64,000 bases of DNA from Lysinibacillus sphaericus (GCF_006864135.1 NZ_SADV01000020.1:20183-84182), one strand, 5' to 3'. Counted from the stretch's first letter, positions 12,053 through 20,874 are shown. Translations and numbers: made by a program. The notes: generated from the letters alone by a model not told the origin.

Positions 12053-13399
12053 ATGGTGAATGAATCAGCAGTCTTTTGGAGTAGAGCGTTAACGGAACTA
12101 ACTTTATCCTTCCATATTATTTATGCAACGATTGGTGTTGGTGTCCCGTTAATGATTATGATCGCACAATGGACTGGGTATAAAAAGAATGATGAGCACT
12201 ATATTTTAATGGCAAGACGTTGGGCACGAGGTTTTGTTATTACGGTTGCAGTTGGAGTCGTCACAGGGACAGCAATTGGCTTACAGTTATCCTTACTATG
12301 GCCGAATTTCATGCAGCTTGCCGGTCAGACAATTGCCTTACCACTTTTCATGGAAACGTTCGCATTTTTCTTTGAAGCCATCTTTTTAGGCATCTACCTA
12401 TATACTTGGGATCGTTTCGATAGTCAGAAGAAGCATATGCTACTATTAATCCCAGTTGCTGTCGGTGCATCGATGTCAGCTGTGTTTATAACAATTGTCA
12501 ATGCGTTTATGAATGCGCCACAAGGATTTGATATTGTGGACGGCCAGCTAGTGAATATTCAACCATTTTTAGCAATGTTTAATCCAGCAATGCCGACAAA
12601 GGTAGCGCATGTTCTCGTTACAGCCTATATGACATCCGCATTTGTGTTAGCAGCAATTGCAGGATATCGTATGCTTAGAGGTTCTAAGCATATATATCAT
12701 AAAAAATCTTTATTACTACTTATGAAGATTGGTCTGATTTTCTCCATTGCTTCAGCAATTATTGGAGACTTTTCAGGAAAATATTTAGCGGAATATCAGC
12801 CAGAAAAACTAGCTGCGGCTGAGTGGCATTTTGAAACGGCAGACAAAGCTTCCCTTATACTATTTGGTGTATTAGAAGGGGAAGAAGTAAAATATGCTAT
12901 TAAAGTACCTTATGCTTTGAGTGTTTTAGCACATAATAATCCAAATGCAGAGGTAATTGGCTTAGATCAATTTGCAGAAGAAGATCGACCACCACTATAT
13001 ATCCATTACCTTTTTAATCTCATGGTGTTTATCGGCATGTTTATGGCACTCGTTTCACTAGTTTATGTATGCGGGAAAGCACGTGATTGGCAGTTTATTC
13101 ATTCACGTTGGTTTAGATGGATTGTTGTTGCAGGTGGACCACTTTCTATTATTGCGATTGAAGCAGGCTGGTGGCTTGCTGAAGTTGGACGACAGCCTTG
13201 GATCTTATATGGATTAATGCGAACACCAGAAGGGGCCACGACGAGTGACCATGTAGATTTAATGATGCTGTTGTTTACAGGTGTGTATGCCGTATTAGGA
13301 GTAGGAAGTATGGTCGTTTTAATTCGTATGTTCAAAAAGAATCCAATTGAGCGAGAGTTAGAAGATCGCCATGCTGAAAAAGGCGGTGACATCCTATGA
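12053..13399 (+). CDS. cydA: Cytochrome bd menaquinol oxidase subunit I
   Basis: This 448-residue haem-bearing subunit of the bd-type terminal oxidase has nine or so membrane spans. It resembles the short-Q-loop Geobacillus-type enzyme (TELTLSFHIIYATIGVGVPL at the N-terminus, GVVTGTAIGLQLSLLWPNF, METFAFFFEAIFLGIYLY, and GWWLAEVGRQPW near the C-terminus), more than the B. subtilis CydA paralogue. GGGGGG at 12040-12045 supports the start at 12053. The stop overlaps the cydB start by 4 bases. The operon order cydA-cydB-cydS supports a three-subunit enzyme. Confidence 0.95.
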   Translation: MVNESAVFWSRALTELTLSFHIIYATIGVGVPLMIMIAQWTGYKKNDEHYILMARRWARGFVITVAVGVVTGTAIGLQLSLLWPNFMQLAGQTIALPLFMETFAFFFEAIFLGIYLYTWDRFDSQKKHMLLLIPVAVGASMSAVFITIVNAFMNAPQGFDIVDGQLVNIQPFLAMFNPAMPTKVAHVLVTAYMTSAFVLAAIAGYRMLRGSKHIYHKKSLLLLMKIGLIFSIASAIIGDFSGKYLAEYQPEKLAAAEWHFETADKASLILFGVLEGEEVKYAIKVPYALSVLAHNNPNAEVIGLDQFAEEDRPPLYIHYLFNLMVFIGMFMALVSLVYVCGKARDWQFIHSRWFRWIVVAGGPLSIIAIEAGWWLAEVGRQPWILYGLMRTPEGATTSDHVDLMMLLFTGVYAVLGVGSMVVLIRMFKKNPIERELEDRHAEKGGDIL

Positions 13400-14421
13400 C
13401 ATTAGAGATTTTAGGTATTTCAGTTTTATGGATTTTCCTATTTGGTTATGTCATTGTAGCTTCAATCGATTTTGGTGCAGGCTTTTTTAATGCCTACAGC
13501 CTACTAATCGGAAAAAATCACATTTTAACAAATATTATTAAACGTTATTTATCACCAGTTTGGGAAGTAACCAATGTCTTTTTAGTATTCTTCTTTGTTG
13601 GGATTGTTGGATTTTTCCCACAAACAGCTTTCTATTATGGAACGATTTTACTTGTTCCAGTTAGTATTTCGCTAGTGCTTCTTGCAATACGAGGCTCCTA
13701 TTATGCATTTGAATCATATGGCGCACGTGGGCATATTGGTTACACGTTGACGTATGGTATAGCAGGCTTACTTATTCCAGCCTCACTCTCTGTTGTATTT
13801 GCGATTGCTGCTGGCGGCTATGTTGATATTGCTGACGGGCAACCGTTCTTGAATTATTGGACGTTGTATACGAGCCCGTTTGCTTGGAGTATTGTCGTGC
13901 TAAGCATTGCAGCGGTACTGTATATTTCAGCTGTGTTTTTAACTTGGTATGCATATAAAGCTAAGGATCGAGAAGCTACAAATTTAATGCGAAAATACGC
14001 ACTTGCTTGGGCGATACCATTAATGGTGAGTGCGCTCGGCATTATGTACGAAATGAAATTCATTAACCCTGAAAGTTACAATAACCTAGTTAATTTATGG
14101 TGGATGTTTGCCATATCTGCCGTGCTATTTATTATTACTGTAGTGTTACTATGGATGCGAAAAAATTACGGTCTTGCGGTTAGTTTATTGATTGCCCAAT
14201 TTGCAGTGGCATTCTTTGCATATGGAATTGCCCAATACCCATATTTACTGTATCCGTATTTAACGATTTACGATAGCTTTACAAGCACACAAATGGCGAT
14301 TGCACTCGTCATTGCGTTTGTTTTGGGACTGTGTCTGCTTATTCCATCATTGTTCTTGTTGTTGAAATTATTCCTTTTCAACAAAAATTATGTGACAGGA
14401 AAAGAAGATAATCACGCATAG
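13396..14421 (+). CDS. cydB: Cytochrome bd menaquinol oxidase subunit II
   Basis: This 341-residue multi-span membrane protein is the second subunit of the bd oxidase and stabilises the haems in CydA. It begins MTLEILGISVLWIFLFGYVI and contains the conserved IDFGAGFF segment (about residues 24-31) and VWEVTNVFLVFF. The ATG overlaps the cydA stop (ATGA-type coupling). CydDC assembly transporter genes, which follow cydAB in B. subtilis, are absent here; a small CydS-like gene follows instead. Confidence 0.95.
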   Translation: MTLEILGISVLWIFLFGYVIVASIDFGAGFFNAYSLLIGKNHILTNIIKRYLSPVWEVTNVFLVFFFVGIVGFFPQTAFYYGTILLVPVSISLVLLAIRGSYYAFESYGARGHIGYTLTYGIAGLLIPASLSVVFAIAAGGYVDIADGQPFLNYWTLYTSPFAWSIVVLSIAAVLYISAVFLTWYAYKAKDREATNLMRKYALAWAIPLMVSALGIMYEMKFINPESYNNLVNLWWMFAISAVLFIITVVLLWMRKNYGLAVSLLIAQFAVAFFAYGIAQYPYLLYPYLTIYDSFTSTQMAIALVIAFVLGLCLLIPSLFLLLKLFLFNKNYVTGKEDNHA

Positions 14422-14434
14422 GAGGGATACAACT

Positions 14435-14557
14435 ATGACAAGTTTTTTGATTTTTTATGCACCATTTATAGTCGTCATCCTAGGTGTAGTTGCTGCTTTC
14501 TGGTGGGCACCTAGAGATTACCATACAGTAAGGAAAGAGGAGAAGAGTCGCGAATAG
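14435..14557 (+). CDS. cydS: CydS-like small subunit of cytochrome bd oxidase
   Basis: This 40-residue peptide has one hydrophobic span (FLIFYAPFIVVILGVVAAFW) followed by a charged tail. From memory, both layout and residues closely resemble CydS of the Geobacillus bd oxidase, a third subunit that packs against CydA and shields a haem. GGAGGG precedes the ATG, and the gene sits 13 bases after cydB. The terminator overlaps the stop codon, so this is the last gene of the operon. Confidence 0.8.
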   Translation: MTSFLIFYAPFIVVILGVVAAFWWAPRDYHTVRKEEKSRE

Positions 14558-14569
14558 CGGCTCTTTTTT
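14544..14569 (+). terminator. Intrinsic terminator of the cyd operon
   Basis: AGAGTCGC pairs with GCGGCTCT (one G-U) around GAATA and runs into TTTTTT. It overlaps the last codons of cydS. Confidence 0.85.
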
Positions 14570-14731
14570 CTACTCGTGTAAAGGTGATCAGTTTGAGAGC
14601 GGATACCAATCTTGTCTTCCTGATCAGTTAGAAGTAGAGCCGACCACATTTGAGTGTTAATATGAAGCCTTGTTCTTTTGTCATCCGCCTCAACATGCTA
14701 CAATAAAGAGATTGAAATGGAGGATGTACGA

Positions 14732-16099
14732 ATGTCAGCACCCGTGAAAAAGAATGACCGACTAACAGTTTATATAGAAGATTTAACACATGATGGCAAT
14801 GGCGTCGCAAAGGTCGATGGCTATCCATTATTTATCCAAGGTGCACTTCCTAGTGAAACGGCGGAAATACATGTTGTAAAAACGTTAAAAAACTACGGCT
14901 TTGCGAAGGTCGTAGAAATTCTCGAGCCATCATCAGATCGTGTAGATGCGCCTTGTGAATATTTTAAACAATGTGGCGGCTGCCAATTACAACACCTGTC
15001 TTATGAAGGACAGTTAAAATGGAAAGAAAACATGGTGCGTAATGTCATGCAGCGCATTGGTAAAATTGCTGCGCCTGTTCTACCAGTGAAGGGCATGGAA
15101 GAGCCTTGGCATTACCGTAATAAAGCGCAAATACCTTTCTCCTCAAATGAAGCAGGACAAGCAATTGCTGGTTTCTACAAAACGAAGTCTCATAGCATTG
15201 TGGATATGGAGCGATGCTTAATTCAGACTGGAGAAGCGGACGCTATTCTTGCAGATTTGAAAAAGGAATTAGCGGCAATTGGTATTCGACCATACAACGA
15301 GCAAACACATGAGGGAATGCTACGCCACGTAGTTATTCGTAAAGCACGAGCAACTGGTGAAGTGATGGTTGTTGTCGTAACTAAAAAGAAAAAATTCCTG
15401 CAAAAAGAAGCCGCTGTTGCGACAATCCAGAAGCTTGTCCCGAATGTTACATCCATTATGCAAAACGTTAATAGCGACAAAACGAACGTTATTTTCGGTG
15501 ATGAAACCGTAAATCTGTGGGGCAAGGACGTTATTATTGATACAATTGGCGATGTTCGCTTTGAAATTTCAGCCCGTTCATTTTACCAAGTAAACCCTGA
15601 GCAAACGGAAGTTCTATACAAACAAGCATTAGACTACGCTAACTTGCAGGGTGATGAACGAGTAATTGATGCATACTGTGGTATCGGCACAATTTCTTTA
15701 TTCCTTGCACAAAAAGCAAAGGCTGTTATGGGGGTTGAAATTGTCCCACAAGCGATTGAAGATGCAAAACGCAATGCAGCACTAAATGGCTTTACGAACA
15801 CGTATTTCGAGGCTGGGCCAGCAGAGGAAGTTATTCCACGCTGGTATAAGGAAGGTAAAGAAGCGGATGTTTTAGTAGTTGACCCACCACGCAAAGGCTG
15901 CGATGAGGCGCTTCTAAAGACAATTTTAGAGCAACGACCAAAGCGTGTTGTGTATGTGTCCTGTAATCCAGCTACACTAGCACGTGATCTTCGAATTTTG
16001 GAGGATGGGGGCTATAAAACGCAGGAGATTCAACCTGTAGATATGTTCCCGCATTCGACGCATGTGGAGGTTGTTACGGAACTAACTCTAAAGGAGTGA
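14732..16099 (+). CDS. rlmCD: 23S rRNA (uracil-C5)-methyltransferase RlmCD
   Basis: This 455-residue RumA-family enzyme probably methylates two 23S rRNA uridines, as the single RlmCD enzyme does in B. subtilis. An N-terminal TRAM domain ([18 protein letters not shown]) is followed by the iron-sulfur cysteines [10 protein letters not shown] (about residues 74-84), the SAM-binding block [14 protein letters not shown] and the catalytic region [14 protein letters not shown] then [20 protein letters not shown] sits before the ATG at 14732; longer in-frame starts lack such a site. A small zinc-ribbon gene follows after 5 bases. Confidence 0.95.
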   Translation: MSAPVKKNDRLTVYIEDLTHDGNGVAKVDGYPLFIQGALPSETAEIHVVKTLKNYGFAKVVEILEPSSDRVDAPCEYFKQCGGCQLQHLSYEGQLKWKENMVRNVMQRIGKIAAPVLPVKGMEEPWHYRNKAQIPFSSNEAGQAIAGFYKTKSHSIVDMERCLIQTGEADAILADLKKELAAIGIRPYNEQTHEGMLRHVVIRKARATGEVMVVVVTKKKKFLQKEAAVATIQKLVPNVTSIMQNVNSDKTNVIFGDETVNLWGKDVIIDTIGDVRFEISARSFYQVNPEQTEVLYKQALDYANLQGDERVIDAYCGIGTISLFLAQKAKAVMGVEIVPQAIEDAKRNAALNGFTNTYFEAGPAEEVIPRWYKEGKEADVLVVDPPRKGCDEALLKTILEQRPKRVVYVSCNPATLARDLRILEDGGYKTQEIQPVDMFPHSTHVEVVTELTLKE

Positions 16100-16104
16100 T
16101 CATA

Positions 16105-16293
16105 ATGGACGCAGCAAAAAAATGGCTCTCTATCCCGAAAGATATTAGAGAAATGCTCGTGAAAAACGTATTTTGTGGCAATTGTGGTGTAACGACAATT
16201 GTGAAGTACACGATACAAGAGGGAGAATATGCCCCTGTATTGAAGGGGAAATGCAAGACTTGTGGTAGGGATGTTGCTCGGGTGATTGATTAG
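16105..16293 (+). CDS. Small zinc-ribbon protein
   Basis: This 62-residue basic protein has two CxxC-type pairs (CGNC near residue 24 and CKTCG near residue 53), which fit a single zinc ribbon. AAGGAG precedes the ATG. It lies 5 bases after rlmCD and shares its terminator, so it is probably co-transcribed. The function is unknown; RNA or protein binding is the usual inference for such ribbons. Confidence 0.75.
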   Translation: MDAAKKWLSIPKDIREMLVKNVFCGNCGVTTIVKYTIQEGEYAPVLKGKCKTCGRDVARVID

Positions 16294-16310
16294 TAAATGA
16301 TAGAACTCTG

Positions 16311-16340
16311 AAAGGATGGAGTGAATATTCCATCCTTTTT
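16311..16340 (+). terminator. Intrinsic terminator after the rlmCD unit
   Basis: AAAGGATGGA (16311-16320) pairs with TCCATCCTTT (16329-16338) and merges into a T-run. Confidence 0.85.
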
Positions 16341-16570
16341 GTGTAAGCATGGAAGGGATTTGGTTGAATCTTATGCTTGAATAGAAGAGGTTACTTTTGA
16401 TATATGTGAATTAAAATACGACTTTCACAAATTATAAATGCCAAATGTATTTGTGTTTGATAATTAGTTATTGAGCATGATATAAGTGTAAAAGAAGTAG
16501 AACATTTGGCTTCATGTTTTTTGATCGAGAGTTTGAAGTTGTATCCATAGTGAGAGGATTTGAGTTTGAC

Positions 16571-17539
16571 ATGATAGATAATTTTTGGCGTGACTTACCG
16601 CGACCATTTTTTGTACTTGCACCAATGGAAGATGTGACGGATGTTGTTTTTCGTCATGTAGTAAGTGAAGCCGGTCGACCGGACGTATTTTTCACAGAGT
16701 TTACAAACTCGGATAGCTATTGTCATCCAGAGGGTATGAAAAGTGTGCGTGGTCGTTTAATTTTTACAGAAGATGAACAGCCAATGGTGGCACATATTTG
16801 GGGGGATAATCCCGAATATTTTCGTCAAATGAGTATTGGTATGGCGGAGCTAGGCTTTAAAGGCATCGATATTAATATGGGTTGTCCTGTACCGAATGTG
16901 GCATCGAGAGGGAAAGGTAGTGGCCTTATTCTGCGTCCAGACGTTGCGGCAGAGCTTATTCAAGCAGCAAAAGCAGGAGGACTACCTGTCAGCGTGAAAA
17001 CACGACTTGGCTTTAAAGAGGTAAATGAGTGGGAGGAGTGGCTAACGCATATTTTAAAGCAGGATATTGCGAACCTTTCTATTCATTTACGTACAAGAAA
17101 GGAAATGAGCCAAGTAGATGCGCATTGGGAGCTAATTCCGGAAATCAAAAAATTGCGTGACCGTATTGCACCAAATACGCTAATAACAATCAATGGAGAC
17201 ATTCCTGACCGTCAAACTGGGCTACAGCTTGCTGAACAATATGGTATTGATGGCGTTATGATCGGGCGAGGTATTTTTAAAAATCCTTTTGCTTTTGAAA
17301 AAGAGCCGAAAGAGCATAGTAGTAAAGAGTATCTTGATCTTTTAAGACTGCAGCTTGATCTTCAAGATCAATATGCGGAAGTACTACCACGTTCAATCTC
17401 TGGGCTTCATCGCTTTTTCAAAATTTATGTTAAAGGTTTCCGTGGAGCTGGTGAATTAAGAAATCAATTGATGAACACGAAATCAACAGATGAAGTGCGT
17501 GCATTGCTTGATAACTTTGATTCAAACGATGTTGAATGA
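16571..17539 (+). CDS. tRNA-dihydrouridine synthase
   Basis: This 322-residue FMN-dependent TIM-barrel enzyme reduces uridine to dihydrouridine in tRNA. Signatures are [12 protein letters not shown] near the N-terminus, [20 protein letters not shown] with the catalytic cysteine (about residue 105), and IDGVMIGRG near residue 235. It is the divergent Dus subgroup often annotated simply as Dus in Bacillales. The ATG at 16571 matches the expected N-terminus, although its ribosome site (GAGAGGA, 11 bases away) is not ideal; the longer frame from 16514 has no site. Confidence 0.88.
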   Translation: MIDNFWRDLPRPFFVLAPMEDVTDVVFRHVVSEAGRPDVFFTEFTNSDSYCHPEGMKSVRGRLIFTEDEQPMVAHIWGDNPEYFRQMSIGMAELGFKGIDINMGCPVPNVASRGKGSGLILRPDVAAELIQAAKAGGLPVSVKTRLGFKEVNEWEEWLTHILKQDIANLSIHLRTRKEMSQVDAHWELIPEIKKLRDRIAPNTLITINGDIPDRQTGLQLAEQYGIDGVMIGRGIFKNPFAFEKEPKEHSSKEYLDLLRLQLDLQDQYAEVLPRSISGLHRFFKIYVKGFRGAGELRNQLMNTKSTDEVRALLDNFDSNDVE

Positions 17540-17557
17540 CGAAGGACCGTAGATAGC

Positions 17558-17585
17558 AAAGAGGGGCAATTAACCCCTCTTTTTT
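17558..17585 (+). terminator. Intrinsic terminator between convergent genes
   Basis: AAAGAGGGG pairs with CCCCTCTTT across a 7-base loop, with a T-run on the plus strand. It serves the dus gene and could weakly serve the minus-strand acetyltransferase. Confidence 0.85.
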
Positions 17586-17590
17586 GTTGC

Positions 17591-18514
17591 CTAATTGAGT
17601 TTTGTAAAGTACCTTATCTCTTCTGTATCCGTATAAAAACCGACAGACTCGTATAGAGATAAAGCTGATTTATTTGTAGTTAGTACCATGAGAGTAGCTT
17701 TTTGTAGCTGATGAGACTTAAGGTATTTCATAGCTTGTGTAAGCAAAAACTGGGCAATACCGCGTTTCCTCCACGGTTCACGGACAAAAACGTCCTCTAT
17801 TACACCGTAGTCTTCTTCTTGCCATGCCATCAGTCCACCAATAATAGCGTCTGTTTGACGTATGACCATGGATGTCCATAGCTTGTTGTCCTTGTATTCA
17901 GATAACCTATTTAGACCAAGTGGAGTGTCTGGCCAAATTTCGGCTTCTATATCAAGGTAATTTCTTTCCTCGCTAGAAGTCTCCATCTTCCAGTATGAGA
18001 ATTGAAATTCTTCTTGTAGTGTTAACGCAGGAATAGGTTTATTCAAATCACGATTCATACGATACAGGCTATTTAGAGGGAGGTAGCCTTTTTGGATAAA
18101 AAACTGATTGTTTGCAGTTTCTTCCGAGTCGTTACCAACGCAAAGAATTGTCCCATATTCTTTAGGTAAAGTTTCCTTTAATTGATGTGCTCTTTTGAAA
18201 AGATATTGATAGACTTTATCGAGCAGAGCAATGTCATGTTCTCTTTCAGAAATGGTTTTAAGATTAACGTATATAGAGTGGTTATTCTCTATTGAACGAC
18301 CGGGGGGTACAACGTTAATGATGCTAACTTGCCCCTTAGCGACCATTTTCCCTTTTTCAAATGCGCAATAAACGTTACGCCAATTATCTTCGTCTCCGAC
18401 CCACCAAATTGTCGCATTTTCTTTTGCTGTAACGGATTGGTACAATTCCCCAAGTAAAGGCATGTCCCCATATTCAAAATTACGTATGAAAATTTCTGTT
18501 GATGATTGGCTCAA
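17591..18514 (-). CDS. Tandem-GNAT acetyltransferase
   Basis: This 307-residue protein has two GNAT-like halves. The C-terminal half carries a clear acetyl-CoA loop, EPWRKRGIAQFLL, followed by ALSLYESVGFY. The N-terminal half (residues 8-150) is a degenerate GNAT fold lacking an obvious loop. The substrate cannot be told. The start is TTG with GAGGAGG six to seven bases upstream on the minus strand. It is transcribed alone and converges on the dus gene. Confidence 0.85.
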   Translation of the reverse strand: MSQSSTEIFIRNFEYGDMPLLGELYQSVTAKENATIWWVGDEDNWRNVYCAFEKGKMVAKGQVSIINVVPPGRSIENNHSIYVNLKTISEREHDIALLDKVYQYLFKRAHQLKETLPKEYGTILCVGNDSEETANNQFFIQKGYLPLNSLYRMNRDLNKPIPALTLQEEFQFSYWKMETSSEERNYLDIEAEIWPDTPLGLNRLSEYKDNKLWTSMVIRQTDAIIGGLMAWQEEDYGVIEDVFVREPWRKRGIAQFLLTQAMKYLKSHQLQKATLMVLTTNKSALSLYESVGFYTDTEEIRYFTKLN

Positions 18515-18688
18515 AATAATCCTCCTCGTAGTATGGGATTTTGCAGTTTAGAAGGTTGGCTATGCGAGTTCCCTGTATCGATTCCATCTATACATTATAT
18601 ATCATAAAATGGTATTATATGTAATAATATTTTTAGTGATTCTTTAAATAAAATAGCTGTTACCTATTGCCCAAAAGGAGAATTAACT

Positions 18689-18826
18689 ATGTACAAACTT
18701 ATGCATATTGAAGACGATACTGAATTAAGTGCGCTTATTCAAGAAAACTTGGAGCGCTATGGGTATACTGTTGTACAGCTTAAAGACTTTTTTGATATAG
18801 ATGAAAATGCCTCCTATCTCAACTAA
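18689..18826 (+). pseudogene. Truncated response-regulator receiver domain
   Basis: An AAAGGAG site and ATG open a 45-residue frame beginning MYKLMHIEDDTEL, the N-terminus of an OmpR/BceR-type response regulator. It ends soon after the second helix and strand (KDFFDIDENASYLN), well before the phospho-acceptor aspartate. No histidine kinase or DNA-binding domain follows. This looks like the stub left after deletion of a two-component system. Confidence 0.7.
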
Positions 18827-18917
18827 GAGCTAAGGTAATTTTTTCTACTATAAGGCATTGCTATTTCAATAATAATCTTATAGAATGTAGAACAACATAA
18901 ATGAACGAAATAAATTT

Positions 18918-19028
18918 CCTTTAATACGGTCCAGAGAGGCTGAAAAGGGCTACTTGATATTTTAAGGCTAAAATATCTTTGATTTGGCATGCCCTTTTGT
19001 CCTCTGTGACAGAAGGGCTTTTATTTTG
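18918..19028 (+). promoter_or_regulatory. PyrR-type transcription attenuator 1 (binding loop, antiterminator, terminator)
   Basis: GGTCCAGAGAGGCT (18928-18941) matches 13 of 14 positions of the PyrR-binding consensus ARUCCNGNGAGGYU and is closed by a CCTTT/AAAGG stem (18918-18948). AAAAGGGC (18943-18950) can pair with GCCCTTTT (18991-18998), which is also the left arm of a terminator GCCCTTTTGTC/GACAGAAGGGC (18991-19018) with a T-rich tail. This is the classic mutually exclusive arrangement by which UMP-PyrR causes termination. Confidence 0.85.
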
Positions 19029-19035
19029 CTTCAAC

Positions 19036-19070
19036 CTCTTTTAATGGAGTCCCGTGAGGCTTAAAAAGAG
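19036..19070 (+). promoter_or_regulatory. Second PyrR-type binding hairpin in the same leader
   Basis: AGTCCCGTGAGGCT (19048-19061) fits the PyrR-binding consensus at all 14 positions and is closed by CTCTTTT/AAAAGAG (19036-19070). The downstream hairpin GAATGGA/TCCATTC (19070-19098 region) lacks a T-run, so this copy may act on read-through differently from the first or be a decayed attenuator. GGAGGA of the transporter gene lies 60 bases on. Confidence 0.75.
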
Positions 19071-19143
19071 AATGGACAAGAATTGTATAATCCATTCCCT
19101 CAAAAAGAGATCTTTATCAACAAGAAACTGGAGGATTGTAAAG

Positions 19144-20358
19144 ATGGATTATCGTAAGAAAACAGTGGTAGCTTCAGTAGCTGGTTTAACATTGGAAGGG
19201 ATGGACATTATGTTTATCTCCTTTGCAATGACAATGATTATTTCAGAATTTAACATTGACTTCGCAACGGGTGGGCTCATTTCTTCCGTAACGAATATTG
19301 GTATGCTGTTAGGTGGCATTATTTTCGGGGTTTTAGCTGATAAGTATGGGCGGGTAAAAGTGTTTACTTATACCGTCTTGCTGTTTGCAATTGGTACAGC
19401 TTTAACTGGGTTAGCAACAACTATTGAACAAATTTATATGTATAGATTTATTGCAGGTCTCGGTGCAGGGGGCGAATACGGCATTGGTATGGCGCTTGTT
19501 GCCGAGGCTTGGCCGAAGAATAAGCAAGGAAGAGCCTCTTCATATGTTAGTGTAGGTGCTCAATACGGAGTTATTTTAGCAGCGTTACTAAGTGCCATTA
19601 TTCTTCCTACTTTAGGATGGAGAGCTTTATTCTTTGTTGGTGTAGTACCTGTCATTTTCGCTTTTATCGTGCGAAGAAATCTTGAGGAATCACCGGAGTG
19701 GCTGGCTGCTCAGAAAAATAAAAAAATCGATAAGCAACATGAAAAAGGTAAGTTGGTGCAGCTATTTGAAACGCCTCGAACTTCGATGACGACAATATCA
19801 TTAATCGTTATGGCAACTGTTCAAATTGCTGGTTACAATGGCTTAATGATTTGGTTGCCATCTATGTTGCAAAAATCTCAAGGTCTATCCGTTTCAAGCT
19901 CGGCACTTTGGACAATTAGCACAGCAGTTGGCATGATTATTGGGATGCTAACATTTGGGCGAGTTATGGACCGATTTGGCGCAAAGCGTGCATTCGGAAT
20001 CTTTTTACTTACCTCTGCATGTGCAGTGTTTTTATATGCCTATGCCACAGGTAGTTTCTCAATTTTATTAGGTGGTGCAATTGTCGGCTTTTTCTCAAAC
20101 GGGATGTTCGCAGGGTATGGAGCTTTAATTAGTAGCTTCTATCCAGTGCAAATTCGAAGTACAGCAACAAATACAATTTTTAACTTTGGTAGAGCAATTG
20201 GAGGATTTTCACCAATCTTTGTCGGCTATATTCTTCAAAGTTATGATATGACGGTCGTTATGATCTATTTAGCTGCCTTATATTGTATTTCCTTTATCGT
20301 GATGCTTACTCTAAAAAAAGGGGCAAGCGAGGCTTTACAACCGGTTGAAATTAAATAA
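19144..20358 (+). CDS. MFS transporter under PyrR-type control, candidate pyrimidine-related importer
   Basis: This 404-residue major facilitator has about twelve spans, with FGVLADKYGRVKVF (loop 2-3 signature) and GGEYGIGMALVAEAWP, typical of metabolite:proton symporters of the sugar/aromatic-acid branch. The ATG at 19144 follows CTGGAGGA; an upstream in-frame GTG at 19054 lies inside the second PyrR loop and is not credible. The leader carries two PyrR binding loops, so expression should fall when UMP is abundant. I infer uptake of a pyrimidine or precursor such as orotate; the family alone does not say. No pyr biosynthesis genes are adjacent. Confidence 0.85.
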   Translation: MDYRKKTVVASVAGLTLEGMDIMFISFAMTMIISEFNIDFATGGLISSVTNIGMLLGGIIFGVLADKYGRVKVFTYTVLLFAIGTALTGLATTIEQIYMYRFIAGLGAGGEYGIGMALVAEAWPKNKQGRASSYVSVGAQYGVILAALLSAIILPTLGWRALFFVGVVPVIFAFIVRRNLEESPEWLAAQKNKKIDKQHEKGKLVQLFETPRTSMTTISLIVMATVQIAGYNGLMIWLPSMLQKSQGLSVSSSALWTISTAVGMIIGMLTFGRVMDRFGAKRAFGIFLLTSACAVFLYAYATGSFSILLGGAIVGFFSNGMFAGYGALISSFYPVQIRSTATNTIFNFGRAIGGFSPIFVGYILQSYDMTVVMIYLAALYCISFIVMLTLKKGASEALQPVEIK

Positions 20359-20359
20359 A

Positions 20360-20570
20360 TCAATTATGCCTCGGCATAAATTGTGTCTGGAATCGGCTTT
20401 GTGCTTAGGCCTTCAGATGTTTTTTGCCCGAAAGCGTAGTGCTAACGCAGCGTCAGCAACTGGTTTTGTCTGTGCGAAAGCGAAGCGGCAGCAACAGCAC
20501 GATGCAGGTCAGTTAGCCGTTAGCTAACATCCTCTAAGAACTCCTTTCCGATTCCGTGACATCCGCCGGA
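20360..20570. repeat. Composite interspersed repeat, copy 2 (long form)
   Basis: This copy starts with the AATTATGCC/GGCATAAATT palindrome (20362-20382) and GGAATCGGCTTTGTGCTT, and ends with CTCCTTTCCGATTCCGTGAC then ATCCGCCGG, matching the reverse complement of the 1-140 copy. Between the two arms lies an extra module with GCGAAAGCGTAGTGCTAACG and TGTGCGAAAGCGAAGCGGCA. It lies between the convergent transporter and SASP genes. Confidence 0.8.
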
Positions 20571-20573
20571 CAT

Positions 20574-20618
20574 AAAAGAACGAATGCCAATTTTAAAAAA
20601 GGGATTCGTTCTTTTTTT
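20574..20618. terminator. Bidirectional terminator between transporter and SASP
   Basis: AAAAGAACGAAT (20574-20585) pairs perfectly with ATTCGTTCTTTT (20604-20615). A T-run follows on the plus strand, and a shorter TTTTA on the minus strand serves the SASP gene. Confidence 0.85.
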
Positions 20619-20627
20619 AATTTATTA

Positions 20628-20825
20628 TTATAATAAACCTTTTGAACGTTTTTCAGCCATTTCTACGAGGCGTTTTGTTATTTCTCCCCCGACTGAACCG
20701 TTTGCACGAGAAGAGGCTTCTGGCCCTAATTGTACATTAAATTCTTGTGCGATTTCATATTTCAATTGGTTAACGGCTTCATGTACACCGGGAACTAGAA
20801 GCTTATTTGAACTACGATTAGCCAT
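20628..20825 (-). CDS. Alpha/beta-type small acid-soluble spore protein
   Basis: This 65-residue protein coats and protects spore DNA. It has the family hallmarks: [19 protein letters not shown], the GPR-cleavage-type segment EFNVQLG, then [27 protein letters not shown] sits just before the ATG. A sigma-G-like promoter lies upstream on the minus strand, consistent with forespore expression. Confidence 0.96.
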   Translation of the reverse strand: MANRSSNKLLVPGVHEAVNQLKYEIAQEFNVQLGPEASSRANGSVGGEITKRLVEMAEKRSKGLL

Positions 20826-20845
20826 TTATCTCACCTCCTTGTGAT

Positions 20846-20874
20846 TAGAATGGTCGGGAGTTAGCTAATCATAC
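20846..20874 (-). promoter_or_regulatory. Candidate sigma-G promoter for the SASP gene
   Basis: On the minus strand GTATGA and CATTCTA are separated by 16 bases, about 20 bases before the SASP ribosome site, approximating the sigma-G consensus. The -35 match is partial. Confidence 0.45.

Noticed and set aside
19054..19143. 30-residue N-terminal extension of the MFS transporter from a GTG
   Set aside because: The GTG is inside the second PyrR loop. ATG at 19144 has an ideal CTGGAGGA site, and the extension is charged and unlike MFS N-termini.
20345..20527. 60-residue plus-strand ORF
   Set aside because: It lies within the composite repeat copy 2 and overlaps the transporter end; no ribosome site.
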